Assembly (NCBI RefSeq): GCF_000186225.1
Contig: NC_014933.1
Coordinates: forward strand, 2,666,001-2,730,000
DNA from: Bacteroides helcogenes P 36-108
GTDB lineage: Bacteria; Bacteroidota; Bacteroidia; Bacteroidales; Bacteroidaceae
Direction of reading: 5' to 3'
DNA: 64,000 nucleotides
Positions 51,809 to 60,793 of the stretch are shown one piece after another. Each line of letters starts with the position of its first letter. Position 1 is the first letter of the stretch. Made by a program: the position numbers and the translations under genes. Below the pieces are notes generated by a model. That model saw nothing but the letters and a program-made list of their open reading frames with translations. It had not been told where the DNA came from and did not search any database.

Positions 51809-53902
51809 TCAGGTCTGTTTCTTTTTCTGCCCGAATTGCAGTGTCAGTGAGGCGTAGAATGTACGTCCCGCTGTGGTTGTTCCGTAATGCAGGCCGTGAT
51901 AGGTGGTTTCATAATAGTTGAACAGATTGTCTATGCCTACATTTACTTCAGCTTTCCAGTATTTGTTGAGGCTGAACTGCTGCCGGGTATTCAGCCTCCA
52001 AAGGTTGTACCCTTTACCGTCGCCATCATCCTGATAATATCGTTTACTCTGTATGCGTCCATGAATACCGAATCCGATACGATAGTCATGTCGTTTCCAG
52101 ATATAAGTCCAGATCGCGCTTACTGTGGCACGATGATGTGCTGTACCGTCTATTACCACATGCTTCATTACTTCGTCTTTTTCATCATATTGGTTTGCTT
52201 TCGTATTCAGATAACTATATCCTCCGGCAATGGTTAACGATTGAATTGGAATCCATTTGGTATTGATATCAATGCCATAAGTACAGGCATTTTCCATATT
52301 CCGATATTGACGCACACGGGCCGGAGCGTATGTGACGACAAGGTCTCCCGGTGCTTGGGATATAGGAATGGTAATGAGGGTGATCATATTATCAAGCCAA
52401 TTACAGTAACCTGTGATGTTGACATTAAAATGTTTATCGTTATATTCCGCACCACCGGAAATGTAACGGCTGTTTTGTGGCTTCAGATCTTTGTTTCCCA
52501 AATTCAGTATGACGAGGGACATCTGGCGAATATAACGATAGTGCAGTTCTTTTAAGGTGGGTGTTTTAAAACCTTCTGAATAGGTTGCACGCAGATTAAA
52601 TTGTCCCAGTTTGTAGAGGGCGGAGATCTTGGGAGTCAGTCGTGTGCCGAAATTTTGGCTCACGGTTAGCCGTACGCCTGCAGTTATGTTCAGTTGATTG
52701 ATTGGCGACCATTCATCTTGGGCATAGAATGAGGTAGTGCAGTCAGATACATCTTCTTCGTCTAATCTGCGTGGAGCGTCCAGCCAGTTTATTTCTGTAT
52801 CGGTTCCTACGCTTAGGCGGTTGAAGTGGGGCAGATTGAACACTCCCTTCAATTGGATGAGCAGTCGCTTCTGATTACTTTGCAGCCCTTCATCACCGGG
52901 ATAATATGGAAAACTGATTTCCTTGCCGTTTTCATCATATACTTTGTCCCAAGTATCTTGGGTGTAGGCATAATAATAAGCATGGCTGTCATAATGGAGA
53001 TCCATTGTGACATTGTTGCTGTTTTTCAGTTTCAGTTTTCCGCCTGTCGAGGTGGAAACATTACGATAGAGGAAATCATAGGTTTTGTATTCGGGATGTC
53101 CACAAGGGCGATAGATACGTTTGCGATAGAAGCTTCCGTCTGCATAAATATAAAGTTTCTTGGTGGCTTGATAGTCGAAATGTTGTGACACTTCCCAATC
53201 TGTATATCGGTTTACGGTTTTGTTATTTGAATTTGTCACTGGTTTTTCAAAACGATTTGGATTTTCATAGGTAGTGTTCTGCCATCCGTCAGAATGCTTC
53301 AGTTGGAAACCTGTGCCTGAAGTCCATTTTCCGGATTTGAATTGCAGAGTGTTGGATTGGCGCACTTCACCGTAAGAACCGCTGCGGGTAGTGTTTTCTA
53401 TCAACAGACTCTCTTGGTGTTTTTTGATGATAATGTTCACCACACCGGCTATGGCATCACTCCCATAGAGGGCTGATGAAGCTCCTTTCACGATTTCAAT
53501 ACGTTCTATGCGGTTTGGATCTATCAGTCCCAGATTATTTTGTCCACCTATGTCACCATGTATTTTTTTGCCGTTTATGAGCAGTAGCACATATCCGTTT
53601 CCTAATCCACCAAGTTGCATATTAGAGCCCATTTCACTTTGGTTGAAGTCGAATGCCGGACATAATCCGGTCAAAATATCTTCCAGAGAAGCGCCACCGT
53701 AGTTATCCAGCATTTTGCGATTAATAACTTCTGTCTGTACAGGGACATCTTTTAAATAATGTTCTGTACCGGTTCCGGTTACTACTACTTCCTGTAGCAT
53801 GAGCGACAATTCTTTTTCGCTCTTATTCTCAATGATGCTTTGTGCCATAATGGGCTGCACAGCACATAGCAGCATTGTCCCAAGCCAATACTTGTGTTTC
53901 AT
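51809..53902 (-). CDS. btuB: TonB-dependent receptor under a cobalamin riboswitch
   Basis: 697 residues: signal peptide (about 1-20), no carboxypeptidase-like domain, plug (about 30-150) beginning LQEVVVTGTGTEHYLKDV and containing IEIVKGASSALYGSDAIAGV, barrel ending SLTLQF plus a short GQKKKQT tail. Plug wording resembles the 45.2 kb receptor, so the two look like diverged paralogues. Cobalamin riboswitch upstream, lipoprotein CbiK downstream. Confidence 0.91.
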   Translation of the reverse strand: MKHKYWLGTMLLCAVQPIMAQSIIENKSEKELSLMLQEVVVTGTGTEHYLKDVPVQTEVINRKMLDNYGGASLEDILTGLCPAFDFNQSEMGSNMQLGGLGNGYVLLLINGKKIHGDIGGQNNLGLIDPNRIERIEIVKGASSALYGSDAIAGVVNIIIKKHQESLLIENTTRSGSYGEVRQSNTLQFKSGKWTSGTGFQLKHSDGWQNTTYENPNRFEKPVTNSNNKTVNRYTDWEVSQHFDYQATKKLYIYADGSFYRKRIYRPCGHPEYKTYDFLYRNVSTSTGGKLKLKNSNNVTMDLHYDSHAYYYAYTQDTWDKVYDENGKEISFPYYPGDEGLQSNQKRLLIQLKGVFNLPHFNRLSVGTDTEINWLDAPRRLDEEDVSDCTTSFYAQDEWSPINQLNITAGVRLTVSQNFGTRLTPKISALYKLGQFNLRATYSEGFKTPTLKELHYRYIRQMSLVILNLGNKDLKPQNSRYISGGAEYNDKHFNVNITGYCNWLDNMITLITIPISQAPGDLVVTYAPARVRQYRNMENACTYGIDINTKWIPIQSLTIAGGYSYLNTKANQYDEKDEVMKHVVIDGTAHHRATVSAIWTYIWKRHDYRIGFGIHGRIQSKRYYQDDGDGKGYNLWRLNTRQQFSLNKYWKAEVNVGIDNLFNYYETTYHGLHYGTTTAGRTFYASLTLQFGQKKKQT

Positions 53903-53969
53903 CGTTTACCGATTTTCTTTGATAAATAATACGGTACGTCGCTTCTTGTCCTGAAAGCTACGTGCTTTG

Positions 53970-54145
53970 GTTATGGAAGTTGGTAGGTATTCTGGCTTTC
54001 CTCTGTCCGCACAGCCTTCCCATAAGGTTTCAGTTACAGTGGCTTTGTAGTTACAGACATTTATCTGAGAGGATTACAGCTGCAGGTACAGCTCCGGTTT
54101 TACACCGGATTCCCTTGCATCGGTAGGCAGGTATGCTTTCCGATT
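53970..54145 (-). promoter_or_regulatory. Cobalamin riboswitch upstream of the 51.8 kb TonB receptor
   Basis: Reading leftward: GGGAATCCGGTGTAAAACCGG near 54115, CTGCAGCTGTAATCC in the core, and a B12-box-like AGCCAGAATACCTACCAAC near 53997-53979. Slightly more divergent from consensus than the others. Confidence 0.88.
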
Positions 54146-54159
54146 GCCAATTCCAGAAA

Positions 54160-54189
54160 CAAAGATAACGACTTTTATACATTTTTCAA
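54160..54189 (-). promoter_or_regulatory. Promoter for the 51.8 kb receptor unit
   Basis: Leftward TTG (54189-54187), 19-base spacer, TATCTTTG (54167-54160); +1 near 54153, just before the riboswitch. Confidence 0.65.
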
Positions 54190-54274
54190 TATTTACTCGG
54201 ACTTAATTTTGTTTTTCTATGTCTTTTCATAAAATTGTCCGTATCTGAGTGAAGGAAAAATAAACAGCTATTTT

Positions 54275-54305
54275 TTTGTATTGCATGTTGTTTCCATTAT
54301 CTTTG
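54275..54305 (+). promoter_or_regulatory. Promoter for the riboswitch-carboxylase unit
   Basis: TTTG at 54275-54278, exactly 19 bases, TATCTTTG at 54298-54305; excellent consensus match. Confidence 0.75.
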
Positions 54306-54324
54306 CCCCCGAATTGGTTCCGAA

Positions 54325-54505
54325 TGAATGATTCTGTCATTCGGATTAAAAGGGAATCGGGTGCAAATCCCGGACAGTCCCGCTGCTGTGAAACTCTGCT
54401 AAAATCTTGGAAAAAACCTTTGCCACTGATAGTTTATTGTGTAATATCGGGAAGGCTTCAAGATTAGGAGTCAGTCAGAAGACCTGCCATTCATTAAAGG
54501 CTGCC
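54325..54505 (+). promoter_or_regulatory. Cobalamin riboswitch upstream of the acyl-CoA carboxylase operon
   Basis: AAAAGGGAATCGGGTGCAAA near 54348, TCCCGCTGCTGTGAAACTC in the core, and a B12 box TCAGTCAGAAGACCTGCC at 54471-54488. All hallmarks are present. It is separated from accC by about 190 bases holding a tiny ORF and a hairpin. Confidence 0.93.
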
Positions 54506-54566
54506 TTTACTCGTGGGATTAGGAAGACAGTACGAAAGAATAAGTTAACATTAAAATCTAAGAGAG

Positions 54567-54611
54567 ATGCCTATGCAAAAGGTATGTCCGGGTTGTGGTG
54601 CAGCAAATTGA
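54567..54611 (+). CDS. Tiny ORF between riboswitch and accC (14 residues, CxxC)
   Basis: Encodes MPMQKVCPGCGAAN then TGA. It is preceded by AAGAGAG, a possible ribosome-binding site. The CPGCGAAN string is how many bacterial zinc-ribbon proteins begin, so this is either a leader peptide or the stub of a truncated small zinc-ribbon gene. Expression is unproven. Confidence 0.35.
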   Translation: MPMQKVCPGCGAAN

Positions 54612-54633
54612 ATGTATGCACGATGATATATTG

Positions 54634-54653
54634 TTCTGTCAGCAATGACAGAA
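54634..54653 (+). promoter_or_regulatory. Perfect hairpin with GCAA loop before accC
   Basis: TTCTGTCA, GCAA tetraloop, TGACAGAA; 8-bp stem ending 31 bases before the accC ATG. No T-run follows. Possible part of the riboswitch expression platform or an RNA stability element. Confidence 0.5.
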
Positions 54654-54684
54654 TATACCTTTATATACTTTAAAGAAAAAAGAA

Positions 54685-56196
54685 ATGATAAAGAAAGTAT
54701 TGATAGCCAACAGGGGCGAAATTGCATTGCGCGTAATGCGCTCGTGCCGTGAAATGGGATTACTTGCAGTAGCGATCTTTTCTGATGCCGACCGCACCTC
54801 ACACCATGTAATGTATGCCGATGAAGCTTATCCGATAGGAGGGGCAGCGGCAAAAGACAGTTATTTAAATATTGAGAAGGTTATTTCCATTGCCAAACAT
54901 TGTAATGCCGATGCCATTCATCCGGGATATGGCTTTTTGTCCGAGAATGCCGAATTTGCCAGGAGATGCAAGGAAGAAGGCGTCATTTTCATTGGTCCCG
55001 CTGCTGAGACAATGGAGGCTATGGGTGATAAAATAGCAGCCCGCCAGCGTATGATAGCTGCAGGAGTACCTGTGGTTCCCGGAACGGAACAACCATTGAA
55101 GAGTGCCGAGGAGGCAATACGCATCTGTAACGATATCGGTTATCCGGTAATGTTGAAGGCCTCTATGGGAGGCGGTGGCAAAGGAATGCGTCTTATTCAC
55201 CATGAGGATGAAGTGGTAGAGGCTTATAATACTGCCCGTTCGGAGTCTATGTCATCTTTCGGTGACGATACGGTTTATTTGGAAAAGTTTGTGGAAGAGC
55301 CCCATCATATTGAATTTCAGATTTTAGGTGATAATCATGGGAATGTGATCCATCTTTTCGATCGTGAATGTTCAGTGCAACGTCGTAACCAGAAGATTGT
55401 GGAAGAAAGCCCGTCACCTTTCCTCACTCCCGAACTTCGTAAGGAGATGGGAGAGAAAGCTGTTGCTGCCGCCAAGGCAGTAAATTATTTGGGTGCTGGC
55501 ACGATTGAGTTCCTTGTGGATAAAAATAGGAATTTTTATTTTCTTGAAATGAACACCCGTTTGCAGGTGGAGCATCCCATTACGGAAGAAGTAGTCGGTG
55601 TAGATCTGGTGAAAGAACAGATTCGTATAGCCAATGATGAGCCTTTGCATCTCAGGCAGGGAGAATTATTTCAGCGCGGTCATGCCATAGAATGCCGTAT
55701 TTGTGCAGAGGATACGGAAAACAACTTTATGCCTTCACCCGGCATTATTAGGCAACTGACGGAACCGAACGGCATCGGTGTGCGTATTGACAGCTATGTA
55801 TATGAGGGCTATGAGATTCCTATCTACTATGACCCGATGATTGGTAAATTGATTGTATGGGCTACTACTCGCCAGTATGCTATTGAGCGTATGCGCCGTG
55901 TGTTGTATGAGTATAAGATAACAGGTCTGAAAACAAATTTGGGTTATCTGAAACGTATCATGTATGTACCCGATTTTGTGAAAGGTGAATATAACACTTT
56001 GTTCATAGAGAAAAATGCACGTATGCTGGTTCGTACCAATACGGCTAATGAGGAGCTGGAGAATGTTTCTATGATTGCGGCATACATGGATTATCTGGTA
56101 AATCTGGAAGAAAATGCCTCTGGACAACTTCCTGACGGACGTCCCATCAGTCGTTGGAGGGAGTTTGGATTGCAGAAGGGAGTACTGAGAATTTAA
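54685..56196 (+). CDS. accC: Biotin carboxylase subunit of an acyl-CoA carboxylase
   Basis: 503-residue ATP-grasp biotin carboxylase that carboxylates the biotin on its carrier partner. Motifs: KVLIANRGEIALRVMR at the N-terminus, MGGGGKGMR (ATP loop, about 160-170), EMNTRLQVEHPITEE (active-site Arg/Glu) and AIECRICAED. It is longer than the about 450-residue E. coli AccC, with a C-terminal extension (about 445-503) seen in propionyl-CoA-type subunits. First structural gene after a cobalamin riboswitch; a 25-bp gap leads to the carrier gene. Confidence 0.95.
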   Translation: MIKKVLIANRGEIALRVMRSCREMGLLAVAIFSDADRTSHHVMYADEAYPIGGAAAKDSYLNIEKVISIAKHCNADAIHPGYGFLSENAEFARRCKEEGVIFIGPAAETMEAMGDKIAARQRMIAAGVPVVPGTEQPLKSAEEAIRICNDIGYPVMLKASMGGGGKGMRLIHHEDEVVEAYNTARSESMSSFGDDTVYLEKFVEEPHHIEFQILGDNHGNVIHLFDRECSVQRRNQKIVEESPSPFLTPELRKEMGEKAVAAAKAVNYLGAGTIEFLVDKNRNFYFLEMNTRLQVEHPITEEVVGVDLVKEQIRIANDEPLHLRQGELFQRGHAIECRICAEDTENNFMPSPGIIRQLTEPNGIGVRIDSYVYEGYEIPIYYDPMIGKLIVWATTRQYAIERMRRVLYEYKITGLKTNLGYLKRIMYVPDFVKGEYNTLFIEKNARMLVRTNTANEELENVSMIAAYMDYLVNLEENASGQLPDGRPISRWREFGLQKGVLRI

Positions 56197-56221
56197 TTAA
56201 TGGAATATTTAGATTTTAAGA

Positions 56222-56737
56222 ATGGAAATACATATTGGAGATCGGGTAGCTGATGTCACTTTGGTCAGTAAAGAGGGAAATAAAGTGCAGCTTACCATTG
56301 ACGGAAAGCCGTACGACGTAGATATTGTAATGGCGGAAAATGGAAGTTGTTCCATTTTGCATGACGGGAATTCTTTTAATGCGGGACTGGTACGTGGAGA
56401 AGGAGGAAAGAACTATGATGTGAGTATGTTCAATCGCTCATATCATGTGGATATCATAGATACACAGGCCAAATATCTGCACACGAGAAAAGGGGTGGAG
56501 GAGAAACAAGGTGATAAAATAACAGCTCCTATGCCGGGTAAAGTCATCAGTATTCCCGTAAATGTGGGTGATCGGCTGACGGCAGGAGATATTGCCGTTG
56601 TGCTGGAAGCTATGAAAATGCAGAGTAACTATAAAGTGAATGCGGATTGCACAGTGAAGAACATATTGGTAAGCGAAGGCGATCCTGTGAATGCTAATCA
56701 AGTATTGGTAGAATTGGAACTTTTTAAAGAGGAATAA
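56222..56737 (+). CDS. Biotin carboxyl carrier protein
   Basis: 171 residues. The N-terminal about 90 residues form a partner-binding beta domain; the C-terminal about 75 are a biotinyl domain with the EAMKMQ biotinylation site (K132) and upstream APMPGKVISI. It is preceded by 25 bp and followed by 2 bp to the carboxyltransferase gene, so the three form one operon and one enzyme complex. Confidence 0.94.
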   Translation: MEIHIGDRVADVTLVSKEGNKVQLTIDGKPYDVDIVMAENGSCSILHDGNSFNAGLVRGEGGKNYDVSMFNRSYHVDIIDTQAKYLHTRKGVEEKQGDKITAPMPGKVISIPVNVGDRLTAGDIAVVLEAMKMQSNYKVNADCTVKNILVSEGDPVNANQVLVELELFKEE

Positions 56738-56739
56738 CT

Positions 56740-58272
56740 ATGAATAGAGAAGAAACATATAAACAGTTTGAAGAACTGGATAAATGTGCCTTACTGGGTG
56801 GAGGTGTGGACAAGATAGAGAAACAGCATGCTTCCGGTCATCTGACAGCTCGCGAGCGCATTGATTTATTGCTTGATAAAGGTACTTTCAATGAACTGGA
56901 TAAGTTTGTGAACCATCGTTGCGGTAATTTCGGCATGGAGAAAAAACAGATTCCCGGTGACGGCATGGTAAGTGGTTACGGCAAGGTGGATGGACGTTTG
57001 GTGTTTGTGTACGCCTACGATTTTACAGCACATGGCGGTTCGTTGAGTGAAACCAATGCAGCTAAGATTGTAAAAGTTCAGCAGTTGGCTTTGAAGAATG
57101 GCGCTCCAGTTATTGCCCTTAATGATTCAGGCGGAGCGCGCATTCAGGAAGGGGTGAATAGCCTGGCGGGTTATGCGTCTATTTTTTACCAGAACACCAT
57201 TGCTTCGGGAGTCATTCCGCAGATTTCTGCTATTTTGGGGCCATGTGCAGGAGGCGCATGTTACTCCCCGGCACTGACAGATTTCATTTTCATGGTGAAG
57301 GAACAAAGCCATATGTTCATTACCGGGCCTGATGTTGTAAAAACGGTAACTCATGAGGAGGTGGATAAAGAAGAATTGGGAGGCGCTTATACACATAGTA
57401 GTAAGAGTGGGGTAACTCACTTCATGTGCAATACGGAGGAAGAGACGATGATGAGTATCCGTGAATTACTGAGTTTCCTTCCTTCTAATAATATGGAAGA
57501 CGCTCCTTTCAAGCCCTCTACGGATGATATACACCGTCAGGCAGAAGTCCTCCAGACTGTTATTCCGGAAGATCCCAACATACCTTATGATATTAAGGAC
57601 ATCATTGAACCCGTTTTAGACGATCAGTATTTTTTTGAAGTGATGCCTCACTTCGCTAAAAATGTAGTGATAGGATTCGGGCGTTTAAATGGCCGTTCGG
57701 TGGGGATTGTCGCTAATCAGCCTGCTTACCTGGCAGGAGTGCTCGACATTGATGCCTCAGACAAGGCGGCTCGTTTTATCCGTTTCTGTGATTGTTTCAA
57801 TATCCCTTTAATAACTTTTGAGGACGTTCCTGGATTCTTGCCTGGTACGGTGCAAGAACATAATGGTATTATCCGTCATGGAGCGAAGATTGTATATGCC
57901 TATGCCGAAGCTACCGTACCCAAAATAACTTTGATTACCCGCAAGGCATACGGCGGTGCATACATCGTGATGTCCAGTAAACCTACCGGCGCCGACGTGA
58001 ATCTGGCGTATCCGCAGGCAGAAATAGCCGTAATGGGGGCTGAGGGTGCTGTGAATATTCTTTATAGAAAAGCATCATCCGAAGAGAAAGAAGAGATTAT
58101 CAAGGAGTATGAAAAGAAATTCTCCAATCCTTATCGAGCTGCCGAGCGTGGGCTTATTGATGAAGTGATTATGCCGCGAGACACCCGCTATAAGCTGGTT
58201 CAGGCATTGGAGATGGCTCATAACAAGAATCAGAGCAATCCACCGAAAAAGCACGGCAACATGCCTTTATAA
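56740..58272 (+). CDS. pccB: Acyl-CoA (propionyl/methylmalonyl-CoA type) carboxyltransferase
   Basis: 510-residue crotonase-fold carboxyltransferase of the PccB/MmdA class. Motifs: QHASGHLTARERIDLLLD (about 28-45), GGARIQEGVNSLAGY (first oxyanion region), GPCAGGACYSPALTDF, and second half DVPGFLPGTVQEH with ITRKAYGGAYIVM. Propionyl-CoA carboxylase and the alpha subunit of methylmalonyl-CoA decarboxylase are close relatives and cannot be separated by eye. The absence of a membrane decarboxylase beta subunit and the presence of an accC favour a carboxylase. Either way it meets B12-dependent methylmalonyl-CoA mutase in propionate metabolism. Confidence 0.93.
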   Translation: MNREETYKQFEELDKCALLGGGVDKIEKQHASGHLTARERIDLLLDKGTFNELDKFVNHRCGNFGMEKKQIPGDGMVSGYGKVDGRLVFVYAYDFTAHGGSLSETNAAKIVKVQQLALKNGAPVIALNDSGGARIQEGVNSLAGYASIFYQNTIASGVIPQISAILGPCAGGACYSPALTDFIFMVKEQSHMFITGPDVVKTVTHEEVDKEELGGAYTHSSKSGVTHFMCNTEEETMMSIRELLSFLPSNNMEDAPFKPSTDDIHRQAEVLQTVIPEDPNIPYDIKDIIEPVLDDQYFFEVMPHFAKNVVIGFGRLNGRSVGIVANQPAYLAGVLDIDASDKAARFIRFCDCFNIPLITFEDVPGFLPGTVQEHNGIIRHGAKIVYAYAEATVPKITLITRKAYGGAYIVMSSKPTGADVNLAYPQAEIAVMGAEGAVNILYRKASSEEKEEIIKEYEKKFSNPYRAAERGLIDEVIMPRDTRYKLVQALEMAHNKNQSNPPKKHGNMPL

Positions 58273-58297
58273 ATAGTTATTTTAATGTGTGAAATGC

Positions 58298-58335
58298 GTA
58301 TCCCCGGAGAAGTGATTTCTGTGGGGATACTTTTT
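58298..58335 (+). terminator. Terminator of the carboxylase operon
   Basis: GTATCCCC, 17-base loop, GGGGATAC, then TTTTT. Confidence 0.92.
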
Positions 58336-58376
58336 ACTCGAATATTTGTCGAATCATAATATATACGTTTGAAACT

Positions 58377-60062
58377 ATGGAACTATTGAGAAACCTTTTT
58401 GAAGGTTACCCTAATCTTTGGGGTGGAGGAGTGGCTCATTCTGTCCTTATCCTGTCACTTGTTATTGCCTTCGGTATTATGCTTGGCAAGTTGAAGGTTG
58501 CCGGCATATCATTGGGTGTTACGTGGATTCTTTTTGTCGGCATTGTGTTCGGACATTTCAATTTGAATCTGGACGAACATCTCCTTCATTTTCTGAAGGA
58601 ATTCGGCTTGATTTTGTTCGTATATTCCATCGGTTTGCAGGTGGGGCCCGGTTTCTTTTCTGCTTTCAAAAAAGGCGGGCTTACATTGAATGTATTGGCC
58701 ATGCTGGTAATTTTTATCAGTGTGCTGATTACTATAATACTGCACCTTGTTACAGGAATTCCCATTACTACTATGGTCGGCATCCTGTCGGGGGCTGTAA
58801 CCAATACTCCCGGTCTGGGTGCTGCCCAGCAGGCAAACAGTGATTTTAATGGGGTAGATGCACCGGAGATTGCTTTAGGATATGCGGTTGCCTATCCTTT
58901 GGGTGTTATAGGATGCATCTTGGCTCTGTTGGCGTTGAAATATCTTCTTCATATCAATACAAAGCAGGAAGAAAATGAAGCTGAGCGCGGGTTGGGGCAT
59001 TTACAGGAACTTACCGTCCGTCCCATTTCGGTAGAGATACGCAATGAGGCCATAGATGGAAAGATGATCAAGGATGTAAAGCCTTTACTGAACCGTGCTT
59101 TTGTTATTTCCCGCATACGCCATAAAGAGAGCATGGAATCCGAATTGGTAAATGCCGATACGGTGCTGCATGTGGAGGATCAGATTTTATTTATTGCCAA
59201 TCCGATAGATGTGGAAGCTATCATTGCGTTTTTTGGTAAGAAAATCGCAGTGGAATGGGAACAAGTGGATAAGAATCTGATATCCCGCCGTATTCTCATC
59301 ACCAAGCCAGAACTGAATGGAAAGTCACTTTTACAGTTGAGAATACGCAATAATTTCGGCGCCAGCATCACTCGTGTAAATCGTTCGGGGGTCGATTTGG
59401 TGGCTACTCCTCATTTACAGTTGCAGATGGGGGATCGTGTGACGATTGTGGGTAGTGAGCTTGCCGTAAGCCATGCAGAAAAGGTGTTGGGTAATTCACT
59501 GAAACGTCTGAATCATCCTAATCTAATTCCTATTTTCCTGGGCATTGCCTTAGGATGTATTCTGGGGAGTCTTCCTTTTGCCTTCCCCGGTATTCCTCAA
59601 CCAGTGAAGCTTGGACTGGCTGGCGGACCATTGATTGTTTCTATTCTTATCAGCCGTTTCGGACCTCAATATAAACTGATAACTTATACTACTATGAGCG
59701 CTAATCTGATGATACGTGAAATCGGTATTTCCCTTTTCCTGGCGTGTGTGGGATTGGGGGCAGGTAATGGTTTTGTAGATACCATTATCTATGAAGGCGG
59801 CTATATCTGGATTGCCTATGGAGCCGTTATTACGGTAGTTCCTATATTGTTGGGAGGACTTATCGGACGATATGCTTGGAAATTGAATTACTATACTCTT
59901 ATCGGTGTACTTTCCGGTACAAATACCAACCCTCCGGCTTTGGCCTATTCTTCAGAGTTGACATCTTGTGATGCTCCGGCCGTAGGCTATGCCACTGTAT
60001 ATCCATTAGCGATGTTTCTGAGGGTACTTACGGCACAGTTATTAATTCTGGCACTTGCTTAG
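58377..60062 (+). CDS. AspT/YidE-type transporter with two TrkA-C domains
   Basis: 561-residue membrane protein of the aspartate:alanine antiporter-like (YidE/YbjL) family. The N-terminal membrane half (about 1-200) contains GLILFVYSIGLQVGPGFF and ILSGAVTNTPGLGAAQQA. Two RCK_C/TrkA-C ligand domains (about 205-285 and 295-380) follow, then a second membrane half repeating the pattern (IREIGISLFLACVGLGAG, GVLSGTNTNPPALAY). Substrate unknown; family members exchange amino or organic acids. Own unit between a terminator and the convergent nucleotidyltransferase (4-bp overlap). Confidence 0.9.
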   Translation: MELLRNLFEGYPNLWGGGVAHSVLILSLVIAFGIMLGKLKVAGISLGVTWILFVGIVFGHFNLNLDEHLLHFLKEFGLILFVYSIGLQVGPGFFSAFKKGGLTLNVLAMLVIFISVLITIILHLVTGIPITTMVGILSGAVTNTPGLGAAQQANSDFNGVDAPEIALGYAVAYPLGVIGCILALLALKYLLHINTKQEENEAERGLGHLQELTVRPISVEIRNEAIDGKMIKDVKPLLNRAFVISRIRHKESMESELVNADTVLHVEDQILFIANPIDVEAIIAFFGKKIAVEWEQVDKNLISRRILITKPELNGKSLLQLRIRNNFGASITRVNRSGVDLVATPHLQLQMGDRVTIVGSELAVSHAEKVLGNSLKRLNHPNLIPIFLGIALGCILGSLPFAFPGIPQPVKLGLAGGPLIVSILISRFGPQYKLITYTTMSANLMIREIGISLFLACVGLGAGNGFVDTIIYEGGYIWIAYGAVITVVPILLGGLIGRYAWKLNYYTLIGVLSGTNTNPPALAYSSELTSCDAPAVGYATVYPLAMFLRVLTAQLLILALA

Positions 60063-60793
60063 TGCCAGAATTTCTCTGCTTGGCTCAACGTTTCAGGTTT
60101 GCCGATGTCAAACCATCGGAAATCCTGAAGCGGATAGCCTTGTATTCGCGCTGTCCGGCAGACCGACAGGTAAAAGGAGATAATGGAGAACTTTCCTTTC
60201 CACGGATTATTATCCATATTACGGAAAAGGGAAGGAGAAATAACGTGAATGCCTCCGAATGCCAGTTCTTTATATTTTCCTTCGCGATAACTGAATTTTT
60301 CCGGTTTTACTTCTCCGGTAGATTTATTGATCCAGCCATGCAGGTTGTAAGAGTCATCGAACAAGAGATAACGGGAGGTTTTTCGTTCGCTGACAAGTAG
60401 TGTCGCTTCCGCATTGTTTTCCAAATGCTGTTGATAGAAAGCGGATAGATCCATATCTGTCAGAATATCCGAATTGTGGACGAGAAACGGTTCATCCCCG
60501 TCCAAAAAAGGTCTGGCCTTCCTGATGCCTCCTCCGGTATCGAGCAGCATGTCACGTTCGTCACTGATGCTGATATTCATGCCGAAATTGTCATTGGCAT
60601 GCAGAAAGTCAATAATCTGTTCTCCAAAATGGTGTATATTGATGACTATATCACCGAATCCGGCCTCTTTCAACCGTAGTAACACTCGTTCCAGCATCGG
60701 CTTACCTGCTACGGGAACAAGTGCTTTGGGCATATTGTCTGTCAGCGGACGCAGACGTGTGCCCAGTCCGGCGGCAAATATCATTGCTTTCAT
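60059..60793 (-). CDS. MurU-like sugar-1-phosphate nucleotidyltransferase
   Basis: 244-residue nucleotidyltransferase: IFAAGLGTRLRPLTDNMPKAL (nucleotide loop, about 4-24, given in overlapping parts), INIHHFGEQI, DTGGGIRKA, LVHNSDILTD and a late FDIGKPETL. Relatives are MurNAc-1-phosphate uridylyltransferase (MurU) and sugar-phosphate NTP transferases. Its start overlaps the end of the AmgK-RapZ gene by 4 bp. AmgK (kinase) and MurU are sequential in the anabolic recycling of MurNAc, so a shared role is likely. Confidence 0.87.
   Translation of the reverse strand: MKAMIFAAGLGTRLRPLTDNMPKALVPVAGKPMLERVLLRLKEAGFGDIVINIHHFGEQIIDFLHANDNFGMNISISDERDMLLDTGGGIRKARPFLDGDEPFLVHNSDILTDMDLSAFYQQHLENNAEATLLVSERKTSRYLLFDDSYNLHGWINKSTGEVKPEKFSYREGKYKELAFGGIHVISPSLFRNMDNNPWKGKFSIISFYLSVCRTARIQGYPLQDFRWFDIGKPETLSQAEKFWH

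Noticed and set aside
54407..54673. 88-residue ORF across the carboxylase riboswitch
   Set aside because: Overlaps the conserved B12 box and core of the riboswitch; composition is not protein-like.
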